Shown here: one piece after another, positions 1-12,539 of the stretch
Numbering within the stretch: the first letter of the stretch is position 1
Layout of the letters: the number at the start of each line of letters is the position of its first letter
NCBI GenBank assembly: GCA_014904845.1
Contig: MU119311.1
Coordinates: forward strand, 1-64,000
DNA from: Acephala macrosclerotiorum
Lineage: Eukaryota > Ascomycota > Leotiomycetes > Helotiales > Mollisiaceae
DNA length: 64,000 nt
Direction of reading: 5' to 3'
Translations under genes and position numbers: made by a program
The notes under the pieces: model-generated
The model's database searches: none
What the model saw: the letters and a program-made list of their open reading frames with translations, nothing else
What the model was told of the DNA's origin: nothing

Positions 1-3000
1 TTTTAATTATATTTATTTTATATAAAATAATATTAAAAATATTTAATAAAAAATTAAAAATAAAAAAAAATTTATTAAAATATAAAAATTGTTTATAAAT
101 TTTAATATTATATTATTTTTTAATAATATTAATATTTAATTTTTTATATTATATTTTTTTTCGATGTTTTTTTAATTTGAAAATATATACGAATATAACG
201 ATTTTTAGTAATTTAATATAAATAAATTTTTAAAAAAAAAAATAATTATAATTATATAAATAAAATTGAAATTTTTAAAATTGTAAAATACGTCGTTTTA
301 TAAATTATTATTTTTATATTTAATTTATATTATAATAACGAATAATTATTTTAAAAAAAAAATTTATATTATTTATAAAAAAAAAAAAATTTTATATTCG
401 ATTTTATTTTTAATATTTATAATAATATTATTAAAATCTCGAATTATATACGTAAAAATAATATAATATTTTATTTTAATATTTAATATTTCGTATTTTT
501 TAATCGAATTAATTAATTTAAAAAAAATAATAATATATTTTTTTTTAATTAATAACGAAAAATCGATTTCTACGAAATTAATTTCGAGTATTATAAAATT
601 TTTAATAATAAAAACAAATTAATTCGTTTTTTTAAATATTTTATAAAAATTTTAAAAAAATTATTTTATAAAATTAACGATTTTTAATATTTTTTTTATT
701 ATAGCGATTTTAATATTTATTAAAATTCAATAATAAATATTATTTTTTTATTATTAATTAATAATTATTTTTTTTTTTTTTTAAATTCTTAAAAACGATA
801 TTATATTTTTAAAAAATTTTCGCAATAAAATTTCATTAATAAAATTATTATTTTTAGCGTCGAATTATTATTTTAAAATTTTATTTTTCGATTAATTTAC
901 GTTTATTTTTTATTTATTTTTTATTTATTTTTTATTTTAAACGTTTTATAAAATTTATTATTATAATTTAATTTTTAAATATTTTTTTTCTATTTTTACT
1001 TTTTATTAAAAGTTTTCTCGTATATTTTAAATTTTATTTTTCGATTTATTTATTATTATTATATTTATTATTATTATATTTATTATTATTATATTTATCG
1101 ATAATTTTTTGTAAAAAATTTTAATAATTATTTTATTAAAACTTTAAACGTTAATATTATTACTATTAAAAATATATAATAATAAATTCGATTTTTTAAA
1201 AAAAAAATTTATTAATATTAAATTTACTTTTTTTTTAAATAATAAATTAAATAAATTTTTAAATTTTTTTATATATTTTTAAAATATTTATTAAAATTAT
1301 AATTAAAAAACTTTTTAATTATTTATTTTATAATTTAATTATATTAATATTAATTATTTTTAAATATAAATAATCGTAAAAATCGATTACAATTTTAAAG
1401 ATTATTATATTATTAATTAATTTATTTATAAATAAATAATAATTTACGAAAAAATAATTAACGAAAAAATCGATTTTTTTATTTTTTATTCGCTCGAAAT
1501 ACTCGAAATAATACTATTCGCTTTATTAATCGTTATATATAATATTAATTTTTATTACATTTTTTTAAATAATTAATAATATATTTTACGAAAATTTAAT
1601 CGATATTAAATTATATAAAACTCTATATTCGCTTTTTTTTATATTATTATATTTTTTTTATTTACGATTAAAAAAATTTTCTCGTTTATATTTTTATAAA
1701 AAAATAAACTAATTTTAATTTTAATTTATAAAAATTATAATACTATTTAATTTTTAAAATATTTTCGTAATATTAACGTTTAAAACGATTTTTAAATCGT
1801 TAAATAATACGAAAAAAAAAAAAATTTTAATTTTTTAATAAAATCGTTTATTTAAATTAAAAATTTTAATACGAATATTTATTAAGTTTTTTAAATTTAA
1901 ATAATACGTAAAATCGAAAATTAAAATTTAATATAAATTTTTTTAACGATTACGTACATTTTTTATTAAATTTTTTTTATAAATAATTCGAATAAAATAA
2001 AAAATAATAAATTATTAATTATATTTAAAATTATTTTTTATATTATAATATTTAAATATTTTTATCGAATTTTTAAATATTTTAAATTATTAATTTTATT
2101 ATATTATTATTTTTTTTTTATATATTTATATACGATAATCGTTTTTTTATATATTTTATTATAATTATAAATAAATATTTTTATCGATTTATAATCGATT
2201 TTTTTAAAAATTTATTTTTTAATATATATTAAAAAAATTTTATAAATTCGTATTTTTAATATTATTTATTTAATTTATTTTATTTAATTAATTTTTTAAA
2301 TACTCGATTAAATAAATTTATATACGTTTTTATTATTAAAAAACTTTTTATAAATTAATCGATAATTTTATATAAAAATTTTATATTTACTTAATAATAT
2401 TTTTAATTGTATTCGCGAAATTTTTTTTTTAAAATATTATAAAACTTTTTTTTTAAATAATTTTTAATATTATATTTTAATATAAATTAAATTTACTTTT
2501 TATAAATCGAATTAATATATTATAAAAATTGTATTTTTTTAATTTTTAAAATAATTTTATAGTTTTTATATATATTATTATATTATTTTAAAAAAATCGT
2601 AATATTATTTTAAAAAAATTAAAGTACTTTAAAAACTTTAAAAAAAAAATATTTATAATTTTAATATAAATACGTATTTTTTAAAGTTTTATATTTTTAA
2701 AAAATTGTTTTTATTATTTATAAAAAATTTTTAAAAAAAATCGATAATATAATTAAAATAAAAAAATTTTTTATCAAAAAAAATAAATTTTAATACGAAT
2801 AATTTATTAATTTTAATTTTTAAATTAAAAATTAATTTAATAATTTAAAAATATAAATTTTTAAATTATTATTTTTAAATAAAATTCGTTTTAAAAATTA
2901 ATTTTTATTTATATCGTTTTTTTATAAAAAAAATTTTATTTTAATTTTTATTCGAAATTTTATTCGTTTATTCGTTTTAATAAAATATACTTTTTAAATA

Positions 3001-4060
3001 AATATTTTTTTTATCGATTTTTTTCGATTAAAATTTTTTATTTTAATTTTTTTTATATTATTTTTTAAAATTCGAAATTTATTTTAATTTTATTATTTCA
3101 ATTTAAAAATAATTATAAGTAATTCGTAAATTGCGATTTTTAAAAAAATTAAAATTAAAATATAAAATAATAAAATAATTTCGTTTTTTAATATTATAAA
3201 TTTTTTTTTTTTTTTTATATTAAAATCTTTTTTTTTATATTTCAATTTCTACTAAAAATAAAATTAATTATTATAAATAATTATTGTAAATTTTTTTTTT
3301 TTTATATTTATTTTAATATTAATTATTTCGAGTAATTTAATACGTAATTTTTATAAATTAATATTTCTTTATAATTTCGTAATTTTATAATCAAATTATT
3401 TAATTTCAAATAATATAATTAAAATAAAAAGTTTTTATTAATTAATTTTTAATTTCCGATTTTTAATAATTTAAATTTTTTTTTAATAATAATAAAAAAT
3501 AAAATATATAAATCGTATATAAATAATTTTTAGTGAGATTTATTAAAATAATTTATTTTTCGATATCGCTTTATTAATATAAAATAATAATAAAATATAA
3601 AGTAAAAAAATCTAATTATAAATTAATTCGTTTTAATTAATAAATTAAATTTATTCGAAATAATTTGTAATTCGTAAATTAATTAATTGATTAATTAAAA
3701 TAAAAAAAAATAAAATTATTAATTAATTTATAATAAGCGAAAACTTTTTATATACCAAAAAACACGTAATTAGTACTACTTTCGAAACTAGTTATTTACA
3801 AAGATTTTAAAGAGAAAATATATAATCTTATTATAATACGTATTATTAATTATATTTTACTTTAAAAAATTTTAATATAAAAACGAAAAATATTATTTAA
3901 AAATAAAATAACGATTATAAAAATCAAATAAAAAATAAAATATATATTATATAATTAAAATATATATAAAATTTATAGTTATATTAAAAAGTAATATTAA
4001 TAAACTTTCGTATTAAAAATAATCGCAATTCGAAAACTAATTTTATTTTATAAAATTAAT
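1..4060. repeat. AT-rich RIP-mutated block
   Basis: Nearly pure A+T. The remaining cytosines lie mostly in CpG, and CpA and TpG are almost absent. This pattern is known from repeat-induced point mutation in ascomycetes and is the opposite of CpG deamination. No open reading frame of interest survives. Simple AT tracts include a TTATTATTATATTTA-type tandem at about 1045-1100. The right end (3580-3835) is a mutated copy of a repeat that is also present nearly unmutated at 22259-22513. The original elements cannot be named. Confidence 0.9.
3580..3835 (+). repeat. RIP-mutated copy of the repeat at 22259-22513
   Basis: This aligns end to end with 22259-22513. Unchanged anchors include CGAAACTAG, TTATTTACAA and AGAGAAA. 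Differences are overwhelmingly C-to-T and G-to-A; for example GCACAAAGCA reads as ATATAAAGTA. The element type is unknown; length and context would suit a solo LTR or LTR fragment, but this is inference. Confidence 0.8.
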
Positions 4061-4740
4061 TATAATTAAAAATGCATTATACAAATAAATAAATACGATA
4101 CTATGTCAATTCAATTACAGCGTTTTAATATTAATTTTTTATTATGAAGAATTTCTTTTATCAAATAACTCTTCTATTTGCAACAATTGTCACTGCCGCT
4201 TTACTTCATGCGATGTTTGTGCGACAGACTAGTACTTGCTCAACATCAATCAATGTCACCGTTTTTGGAGATAGCGGAACCTCTCAAGTTCTTACAATCA
4301 TTGCTGACGGACAGCTCCGCCAAGCAAGTAAAGTTAGAAATCAGATCAACCCGAATATAACTAAATGATGCTAGTTGGCGAGAGTGTGTCACAGGGTGTG
4401 TCACTTCTTGGTTCTGCTGTTCCCCCACCGGAATGTTTTGATCTTACCAACCATATGTCTCACGTGAGCAGCGCCGCCTTTGCTCAGACTAGGCTCAGGC
4501 CAGGCTCACCTTCGGCTCAGGACTGCTCAGGACTGCTCGCCCCTATTACGCGACGCGGTGCAGCCAAGGCTAACGTCACCAGAAATCATCAACTTTTAAC
4601 GAGGGACTCGAAAAGGCCCCTCCCCCAACCAAGGATCCCAAATATGTTACCACTATACGGAGACCATAACCTAAGAGGATGCTTTCGTCCCCCTATTCTA
4701 AAAATAACCGTCTCCTCTCTTTATCTTCTCTCCACTTAAA

Positions 4741-5004
4741 TTCAAAATACGTGCCTCATCTCCCTACCTTCCGTTCCTTCTCTCGTTCTCTGCAGCAGAT
4801 CCGGAACAGAAACGGACAAAGTATCTCAGGCCTGTCCTAGAAAAGAGAGATACTACTCCCGATAAACCACTTGAGCCTATAATTGGAGCTGACATCTTTA
4901 GCGGTGAGAATGATCAACTGGCGTTCCAGAATTCGGATATGCTACAGCCGCCGCCAACGGATGGGGGACCTCCTCTCCTTACTCATGATTTAAGGATATA
5001 CTAG
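4741..5004 (+). pseudogene. Oxalate decarboxylase-like N-terminal remnant
   Basis: An open stretch without a start Met. It begins with a hydrophobic segment ending LSFSAADPE, continues with DKPLEPIIGADIF, and reaches QNSDMLQPPPTDGG before a stop at 5002-5004. The order D-P-L-x-P-I-x-G-A then QN-x-D-x-L-x-PP-x-TD-x-G resembles the region before the first cupin domain of fungal bicupin oxalate decarboxylases, secreted Mn enzymes that turn oxalate into formate and CO2. None of the cupin histidine motifs (such as HxHxxxE) follows, so the enzyme is absent here. A second open stretch (about 5005-5236, another frame) shows no recognisable family. Family assignment is from memory of motif order and is tentative. 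Confidence 0.4.
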
Positions 5005-5505
5005 GAAGAAACTGAATATCGAGCTGTCTTCTTCACCCAGCTACTGGCGTCTCATCAAAGTATGCCTCGCGGTACTTGTTATGATGTTCAGCAACCCTGA
5101 GCGGAGAGATATGTTTTGTTGTCTATTTTCAGAGCAATGGATTCAAGCTGGGTCTTTAAGAAATCTTGTGTTCCGGCCAGATTCATCCTGCATTCCTTTC
5201 ATCGGGTGCGGCGGAGTGTATATCTACGAAATTTAGAGAGCAACAGGAGCTTTTACCTTTTACGGTGATCTCCGCATCTTTTCACTATCGCATGTTTAAA
5301 TCAGGCACAGCTATGTTCCAAAGATGAAATAGTTGCGCAGATGTGCTCAATTGCAATTTAGCTCGAGTCGCTACATGCCCCCTTGTCGTTTGATTACACT
5401 CGCCTCACTCGGCACTCACCCAAACCGTTTAAACGCATACCCCTTAAGGAAACCCTCAACCACACCACGTCCTCTCTTGTTTTATCATTCTCGCAACCAG
5501 TGCTC

Positions 5506-7515
5506 TTACAACAAGTAACGGAATTTCCTATTCTCACGATCTGTGAAATTCTCCTCGATTTCTGAGAGCTCAGACGATTCATTACTTGCCCCAAGAGTTG
5601 CTCCAGCCTCTTTGTCGCGTTTGGTATTCTCCCACATCAAATAACCTCTCAGTATAAGCGCAATAACAGCCGCGGAAGAAAATACCGCAAGAATGGTCTT
5701 CAGTCCCGTCTATTCAAACGTTAAAATCATCAGCATAGGTCTTGCCTCCTCTGTTCATCTTCATTATTCCTAAGATATCATACCGGATATTTGGGAGCTT
5801 CATTCTGTAAGAAGAACTGTGGCCCTGCGATAAGGCCAGTGCAGTAAGCAACGAATATCATTGCCATCACAGTGGCCTTTTTGGTGAATCCCGCGATGTT
5901 AGATGTCACCATCGATGTGGCCATAGGTAAATTAGCGGAGAATGCAGATGTGAGACATGCACCTGCGTATCTAGCGACGCGGTGTTGAGCTGGGATGGCA
6001 AACATCATTGCTGTGCCAGTGATACTAAAAATAATTAGGAATTATACGTTAGTTTAGAGAAGTCAAGAATCGAGCTTACCTGACTAGCATGAAGAAAACC
6101 ATTGCCAGGAGTCGCGCGTTCTTCACATATGTTCCAAGATAGGCACTAAAGTCTTTGTTAGCGTTAACAATATAAGGTATATAGCATAGTACAACGCACC
6201 CAATGCACACAAATAGTATTTGTGCAGCGCCGGCCGGAATCTGAAGGAGGAGCGTTGAGAATAAGCTGAAGCCAAAACCCTTGATCAATATGTTGCCGAA
6301 CTGCCTTGGGTTAGCAGACAAATCTCATTTTACTCATTTAGTATTGAACTTACACCCGAAAGGCCACCAGTCGCAACATTGACACAGAATGTGTTAAGAA
6401 CTAGCAGCCATGCCTGCGGGTCTGACACGGCCTCAATAACCTGATATCGCTGGTAGCTAACGACTTTTTTGCCTCCATTCATCTGTACTCTACCAACGGC
6501 TATTGCTCTCTCCTCCTCTGTAAGAAACTTTGCCTTTGAAGGGCCATCGGGAAGGGTCAGAAACAATATCCCTCCAAAGAAAGCGGTTATTGCTCCGTAT
6601 ATCAAGAACAAATACTATTCATATGTCAGCTCCAAACAACTTGTACGCCAGTCAACCCAAAGGAATGACATTTTGAACCCACTTTCCAGGTTTCCAGTTT
6701 GCCTTGAATATGAGCAATGCCATAAGCTATCAAGCCCCCTAATATACCAGCGATACCATCGCCAAGGAAAAACGCGCACTGCCTTAGGGGCTGCTCTTCT
6801 CTCTTATACAATGTTCCGATGAGGAGAGCGAATGCTGGCGCAACAGTTGCTTCGCCAACCCCAAGAAAGAAACGCACGGCCATTAGCCCGGAAAAGTTAT
6901 GAGTGGCAGCGTGGAGCATGAGGATTATGGCCCAAACCATTCTGAATGTTGAAATCAGTTAGCTCAGTAGAAGTTATGGGGTCGGAGACCTTGAGGGATA
7001 GAAATAAATAGAGGGAGCTTACACAGTAACGGAGACATATTTGCCGATTGGGAATTTCACAATGAGAATCGAGGTCGGGAAGGTGAATGCGAGGTACCCA
7101 AAGAAGAAGACTGAGTTTGTCCATGAGTATTCTTGTCCTTGGAGGCTCTAGTATTCCCATTTGGTTTTAGTAGCTATTTGATTTCTTCGAGAAATAGATT
7201 ATGGGGAATGAGGGCTTACGTTGTCTTCCATAATTCCCATGATAGATGCGAATCCAAGAGACCCTTTGTCAAGGTATTGGAGAAAATAGCAAATGGTGAG
7301 AAGAGGGATGAGTCTATTTAGCGGGTATTATAAGCAAAAGTCCATATGAGGGAACAACTCGAAACATGTTCTCACCTGAGATCTATCTTCTTCAACACAC
7401 GGCGTTCGATTCGGTCCTTGTCCACGTCAATGCTATTAAGAACATCAACAGTGCTAACGTCATCATTTTTTGAACTGCCCGTGATTATTTCCCGACTAAG
7501 AGTATCTATTTTCAT
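5506..7515 (-). CDS. Dal5-like MFS permease (allantoate/anion:cation symporter family)
   Basis: Predicted 514-aa plasma-membrane transporter of the anion:cation symporter MFS family, which in fungi includes allantoate/ureidosuccinate (Dal5) and vitamin permeases. Eight exons join in frame across GT-AG introns: 7515-7376, 7313-7220, 7147-7023, 6941-6683, 6614-6354, 6300-6080, 6024-5784, 5709-5506. Family marks are a charged N-terminus, YFLQYLDKGSLGFA in TM1, the FFFGYLAFTFPTS segment, RFFLGVGEATVAP in TM4, a FLTLPDGP loop before the central segment, and IKGFGFS in the second half. Twelve hydrophobic segments fit the expected topology. The start is the only Met giving a full N-terminus, and all splice phases agree. 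Two AGATAA motifs lie upstream. The substrate cannot be read from sequence. Confidence 0.85.
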
Positions 7516-7598
7516 GCTAGAGTCGAAAAGTTCTTCAGGATTATCTCTAGTCTGATGATTGTCGTAGGAGATGCCGAAGTTTTCGTGGCCAGGAATCG

Positions 7599-7639
7599 TT
7601 ATCTTAAGCTAGGATATTAAGGAATGTTGGCTTTTATCT
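7599..7639 (-). promoter_or_regulatory. Pair of GATA-factor sites upstream of the permease
   Basis: Two AGATAA motifs on the minus strand, at 7604-7599 and 7639-7634, about 84 and 119 bp before the permease ATG. HGATAR is the known binding site of AreA/NIT2-type nitrogen regulators, which control allantoate permeases in fungi. Short motifs recur by chance, so the regulatory reading is an inference supported by spacing and gene family. Confidence 0.4.
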
Positions 7640-8519
7640 TTTGGTTGATTTTTTCATGTGAATCTTAATGATCTTCGGTGAGGGCTTATAGGATTATATG
7701 TATAAGATCACAGAAAAGTAGACCGACATTCCTTCTTCTTCGTGAGGAATTAAGCTAGCGATTCATTGTAGAGAGATCTTTGCAGCCATTCAACCTATCA
7801 TTGGTTTCGCGCAAAGAGGGGTTCCATCCAGGCGCTTAGATTTCGTGGGGAAATAAGCTTTAGTGAAATATCGGAGCCTGCCAAGGTGCATAAATCGATA
7901 CTTTGCTGTTCAGGTGGGACAGCTATTGATTGGAGTCTTGTAGGCCTCATCCAAAGAAATCCTTAAGCCACTTCGTCGATAAGGGTTGAGTAGTGTGGCG
8001 GTGAATCCTTCTAGCTTCTAGCGCTCCAATCTGAGAATGCGGAACACAAGAGCCCGGCCGGCATTTGTCCCATTTATTACGTACGCTTTTATTGCTTTTG
8101 CACCTCAATCGGTTCGGCCACGGCCATGGTATTCTCGTCCTAGACCAGTCACCACTAGGCTGCGCGACAAGGGTCCATGACTCACGGGGAATCTCCATTT
8201 GGGCCCCCAGGGATAGGATAGGCTGTGGTGGGTTCCCAAAAACTGCCTTCGATCTTGTCGAGGGGTTGCATCCGGGAAAGGGTCTGGCTGACCCAAATGC
8301 GCCAGCATACCCCCGTATGCTGAGCATTATCGTTAGGGTCAGTAAAAAAGCGTAATCCGTTACACGGCCTGTGATTGGCCTAGTAACCACACCACCATGC
8401 AATTGATGAACTCCGAAGCAAATGTTCCTCGTATCTCTTTGAAATAGTATCCGACGTCGGGCTTCAAGCTCCTCGTACACTGAAATAGTATACTTATCTA
8501 GATCATCTGGGTACGACGT
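7640..8519. other. Intergenic stretch between two transporters, no gene recognised
   Basis: This separates the minus-strand permease from the plus-strand MFS pseudogene. Part of it (7947-8480) is open on the minus strand for 177 codons, and a 96-codon frame is open on the plus strand at 8065-8355. Neither shows a domain, hydrophobic pattern or splice structure that I recognise. The missing first three transmembrane segments of the downstream transporter are not found here. Confidence 0.5.
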
Positions 8520-10038
8520 TCATTCTAGGTTCCACATTATGTGGCGCTGCAAGGACTATGAATACCCTCATTATTGGACGAGTTCTTGCCGGCGCAGGAG
8601 GTATCGGAGTCTACACAGGTATCATGACTATTCTCACAGCCACGATAAATGTAAAAGAGAGACCAGTGTATTTGGGCGCTATGTGAGCATTGCCTTCGTA
8701 TATTTCGCATACCGCTCTGGGCCAATCCAAACTTACACTTCATTATAGTGGACTTTTTTGGAGTATTGGAGGTATACTTGGACCATTAATTGGTGGTGCC
8801 CTGGGGAAAACTGCCTGGAGGGGGGATTCTATATCAACCTGATCGTGTGCGCGCTTTTCATACTGGTCTACATATACCTCCTTCCAAACGTTCACCCGCT
8901 CCCAGGCGTGGCACCCCTAGTTCGACTTCGAAAATTGGATGCATTAGGTGGAATCCTGAGCATTATTGCAATAGTCTTACTATTCACGGGGGTGAACTTT
9001 GGTGGTACGCGGTTCTTGTGGAACTCCGCCACGATCATCACCATCTTTATTACTGCTGGAGTATCGCTTATTCTATTCGCTTTCCAACAAGGCTTATGTC
9101 TCTTCACGAGTCCGAAAGACCGTCTCTTCCCGGTCAAAATGCTGTTCATACCAGAAGCCTGCCTGATTTTTGTAATCAGTGCATCAAGCAGCATCGCCGG
9201 GTTTGTTCCAGCCAATTTTGTTTCACTCTATTTCCAATTTACTAGAGGAGATAGTGCATTGACGGCGGCGCTACGCTTACTCCCTATGATTTTTGCAATG
9301 TCGCTAGCGTTGCCACTGTCGGGATATCTGATGCCAAGGATTGGATATCTCGAGTTCTGGCCGATTGTGGGAAGCTTGGTTGCACTTCCAGGGATGATTC
9401 TAATGGGTAAGTACACTGGCTTACCTAGTAGAGGTATTGCACTCTACTGACTGAACCTCACAGTTCTACTCAAACTTACTACAAATCCTGTTACCATTTA
9501 TATTTCCGAAGCGCTGATTGGGGCTGGAATGGGTATTTATATACAGATCGGCTACACTTTGATTTTACCATATACACCCAAATCTGAAACTCAAGGGGCT
9601 CTAGCTTTCATTATTATCTGTATGTGCTCTTCCTTAAATATCGGCGAAATGTTACTTACATATTTGTCTCAGCACAAACTGGCGCTATAGCCTTTTCTCT
9701 CTCTGTCTGCAGCTCAATATTCACGAATATTTCCATTCAGGGATTGACAAAATTGTTGCCGAATAGCTCTAAAGAAGAAATTGAGAGTGCTTTATCGGGC
9801 AAAAGTGGGATGTTCTTCGATATTGTACCAGCGCACATCCGCGATACGGCTCTCGGTGTACTGGTGTTTGCAATACGCCCTGCGTACATCCAACCCATCC
9901 AATAGTCTGCACGAAAATTACTAACTAGGTTCTAGTTGGATCGTTAGTTGTATTGCTCTCTTGGCCGGCTTGTTAGCCTCTGTTGGATTAGTTGTGAGTA
10001 ATTTAGCAGTCTCGTGGCAAGATTTTATCATTATATAG
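8520..10038 (+). pseudogene. Drug-type (14-TMS) MFS transporter, 5'-truncated and frameshifted
   Basis: Remains of a DHA2-type fungal efflux pump. Reconstructed exons are about 8520-8682, 8749-9406, 9464-9619, 9673-9883 and 9936-10038, with introns GT-AG and, for one, a TACTAAC branch site. Visible marks are STLCGAARTMN then GRVLAGAGGIGVYTG (TM4), motif C GGILGPLIGGA (TM5), GFYINL, and a C-terminal hydrophobic segment WIVSCIALLAGLLASVG. The first about 110 residues (TM1-TM3) are missing upstream of about 8520. In addition the reading frame shifts by one base inside a run of six G at about 8819-8825, just before FYINL, so motif C and the rest lie in different frames. A sequencing error in the G run is possible, but the absent 5' end independently indicates a broken gene. 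Confidence 0.7.
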
Positions 10039-10301
10039 GAAGAAAACATACTAGAAGAGTGTTGTTAGAATTTGAAAGGAAGTATTGAGATCTTAACGCT
10101 TAAAGCTTTGGGGACGTATTATGATAAAGGGAATCTATTCTAGTTTTGGGGCAGTTATTTTCTATGGGTTTCTTTCATTAGCGTCGAAGGAATATCATCT
10201 TTACCATGTATTTTTGCTGCAAATCAAAACCTGCCGCTATCTGAGTAGTTCTTACCTCTATAGTCTGCGACGAATCCGGACCTCACCGAAGTTTATATCC
10301 A

Positions 10302-10394
10302 TCTTTGGACCTGAGCAGTCGCTGCTATAACCTAAGTTGCACATTGATGAGTTAGCTGGATCATGCTCAGGGGATCCTTTGCTGGCCCTCTTCA
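10302..10394 (+). repeat. Inverted repeat, left copy
   Basis: Pairs with 12327-12229 read on the minus strand. Shared blocks are TCTTTGGACCT, AGTCGCTGCT, GATGAG then AGCTGGATCATGCTCAGG, and GGATCCT. The left copy has a short deletion relative to the right. Mismatches are mainly C/T and G/A, as light RIP would leave. Confidence 0.7.
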
Positions 10395-12228
10395 GAATCG
10401 GTTAAAATTCCCTTTTCGTCTATTTTCAGATGTTGCTAATGCCCGCTGCCCTGAACACAGCCACCTCTTTCAACCCAACAAGATGATAATGACGTTGAGT
10501 AGGGAATCGATTCTGGCTCCCCTACCCACATTTACAAGGATGCCGCACGGAAGCAATTTGGATCCCCGTTAATTAAGGCCGCACGAATCGACGATTAAGC
10601 CTCTCACTTGCGGAACTTCACAAATTTAACTTCGTCGCATACGAACATATGGCCTCAATCTGCTCAGCACCTATTCAACTTCTCTCTGCCACAAGAAGTA
10701 TTACTCAAATACACACGATACTGCTCCGTAACAACCGTGAATAAATGCTTCTATATAATTTCAAAGGTCGGAAACAATAACACAAATCTCAGGAGATCAT
10801 CTGGCCCTCCTTACGAACATGTTACTATTTATACGAGGCAAGGTACAATCCTCTTACCAGGAAAGTTATGTCATGGAATGGGAATACAACGTTCGGTGCC
10901 TCTCCTAGGTAAGGTACCATTCGTGCAGGACCAGGCAACATCGGCGTGGCATTACGGTTGTATCGAGGGTTCTGACAGCTCGAAATCTGCTCTGCTTAAT
11001 TGGCACGGTGAGATTCGTGCAGGTGTGAAATCGCATCAGGGGAAGATCCATATCAATACTCTGTCTACCCGAGGAGCAGAGAATCCCATGCAAGCAAGGT
11101 AAGGCAAGGCAGAATCCTCTCGTCGGCAGAGTTGCTTTGACGAAAGTGTTTATGATGACTCGTGTGCCTGTTGGCTGTCGTGAGATTCATGCAGCGGCGA
11201 GACCGGGCCAAGGGAAGGGTCATAGTTAGGTTCAGCAGGAGAGCAACGCAAGCAGCACGGGGCCGACTCATTCCGGCGGCAAGCTGCACTGGTAGAGGGG
11301 TCTTGGAATTGGTGTGGTCCCTTAGCGCTTGAAACTAATGCATGGACGAAGTTCCGCCGGGGAAGATAGTAACGCTTTTGTCTGGCCTGTATAGCTGGAA
11401 AATTCATGCAGAGCAGGGCCAGTACCACGGCTGGCTCGATTCATCCTGTGGCGGAGTTGCGGCGAGGGAGGGGTTCGCATCAAGCAAGTAGAAGTCATCC
11501 GACCCCTCGATTAATGCACTGCCGCCGAGATGCTCTTCCTCATCTTGCTTGTATGGTCTCAGCACCTGGCATAGAACCTTTGGTATGATCCCCTCCCGAT
11601 GCAATCATATCTGCGTGGATCCCACGATGCTTAGGCGGACACCAGCTGTTGTACTCTTTGATAGAGCTGCGGACCCATGCTGATGTTGCCTGATGTTGCA
11701 CAATGCCTTGTCTAAAGAAGCACCGGACGTTGTATTCCCCTCGCTTGCTGTAACTTTGCTGCTGGAAAGCCCGTGCCTCGTCTTGCGTGAATAGTAGAAC
11801 GTCTAGTAGAAGCCCTAGACGTTGACGGACTCAAGGATTTGTAGTGCTGTCTTTTGTGTTTTTTGACAATTATACAGAATCATTTGTCGCCTACCATAGT
11901 AGAGCAGTTATGTGTATATTTGAGCGCGAGTTTTTATAGCGGCAAGTTGAATAAATAATCAGAAGTTGGAGTCATACACTCACTCGTATGCAATGACGTT
12001 AATTGGTGATACTCAGTAAACTCAGGCTAAATAACCAGTCACGTGCAACTGGACAAGAGGAGATCCAAATCGGCTCTAGCAGGGAACCTTATAAGTTTAA
12101 CACAGGAGCGAGAATGGAAACCGTTACGACATCTTGATAGGTTCAAAGAGGTGGTTATATTCTAGACAAAAAGCATTAGCAAGATTTATATTTGGATAAT
12201 ATAGAAACTATAATAAATTTGCGAGAGG

Positions 12229-12327
12229 CCAGAAGAGGATCCCTGAGCATGATCCAGCTGACTCATCAGCGTGCTCAGGACTCTGGGCTCAGCTCAGGCC
12301 AGAGCAGCGACTACTTAGGTCCAAAGA
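12229..12327 (-). repeat. Inverted repeat, right copy
   Basis: Reverse-complement partner of 10302-10394, sharing AGCTGGATCATGCTCAGG and the outer TCTTTGGACCT. CTCAGG-rich sequence of a similar kind also occurs at about 4480-4540, so a small dispersed family is possible. Confidence 0.7.
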
Positions 12328-12539
12328 CTGAAATGGAAAACGCTCATGTCGACATTCCAATGTGGGATTAGTTGTTACATGGAATGGTTTCCCGCAAATC
12401 ACTTGCGCCTTCGTTAGTGACGATAGCGAGAATTCATTAGATAATCCTGATTTTATAATAATAGGATTTATCGTACTTAAAAACATGATAATTAATAGAA
12501 CAAAAGTAGAGTTCGATTACATTTTATTTCAAGTAATTA

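Noticed and set aside
4365..4739. 124-codon frame near the left island edge
   Set aside because: No recognisable domain, and its C-terminal part lies in sequence with no coding character.
10608..11102. 164-codon open frame on the plus strand
   Set aside because: No domain, no convincing composition, and it lies inside the inverted-repeat unit; not supported as a gene.
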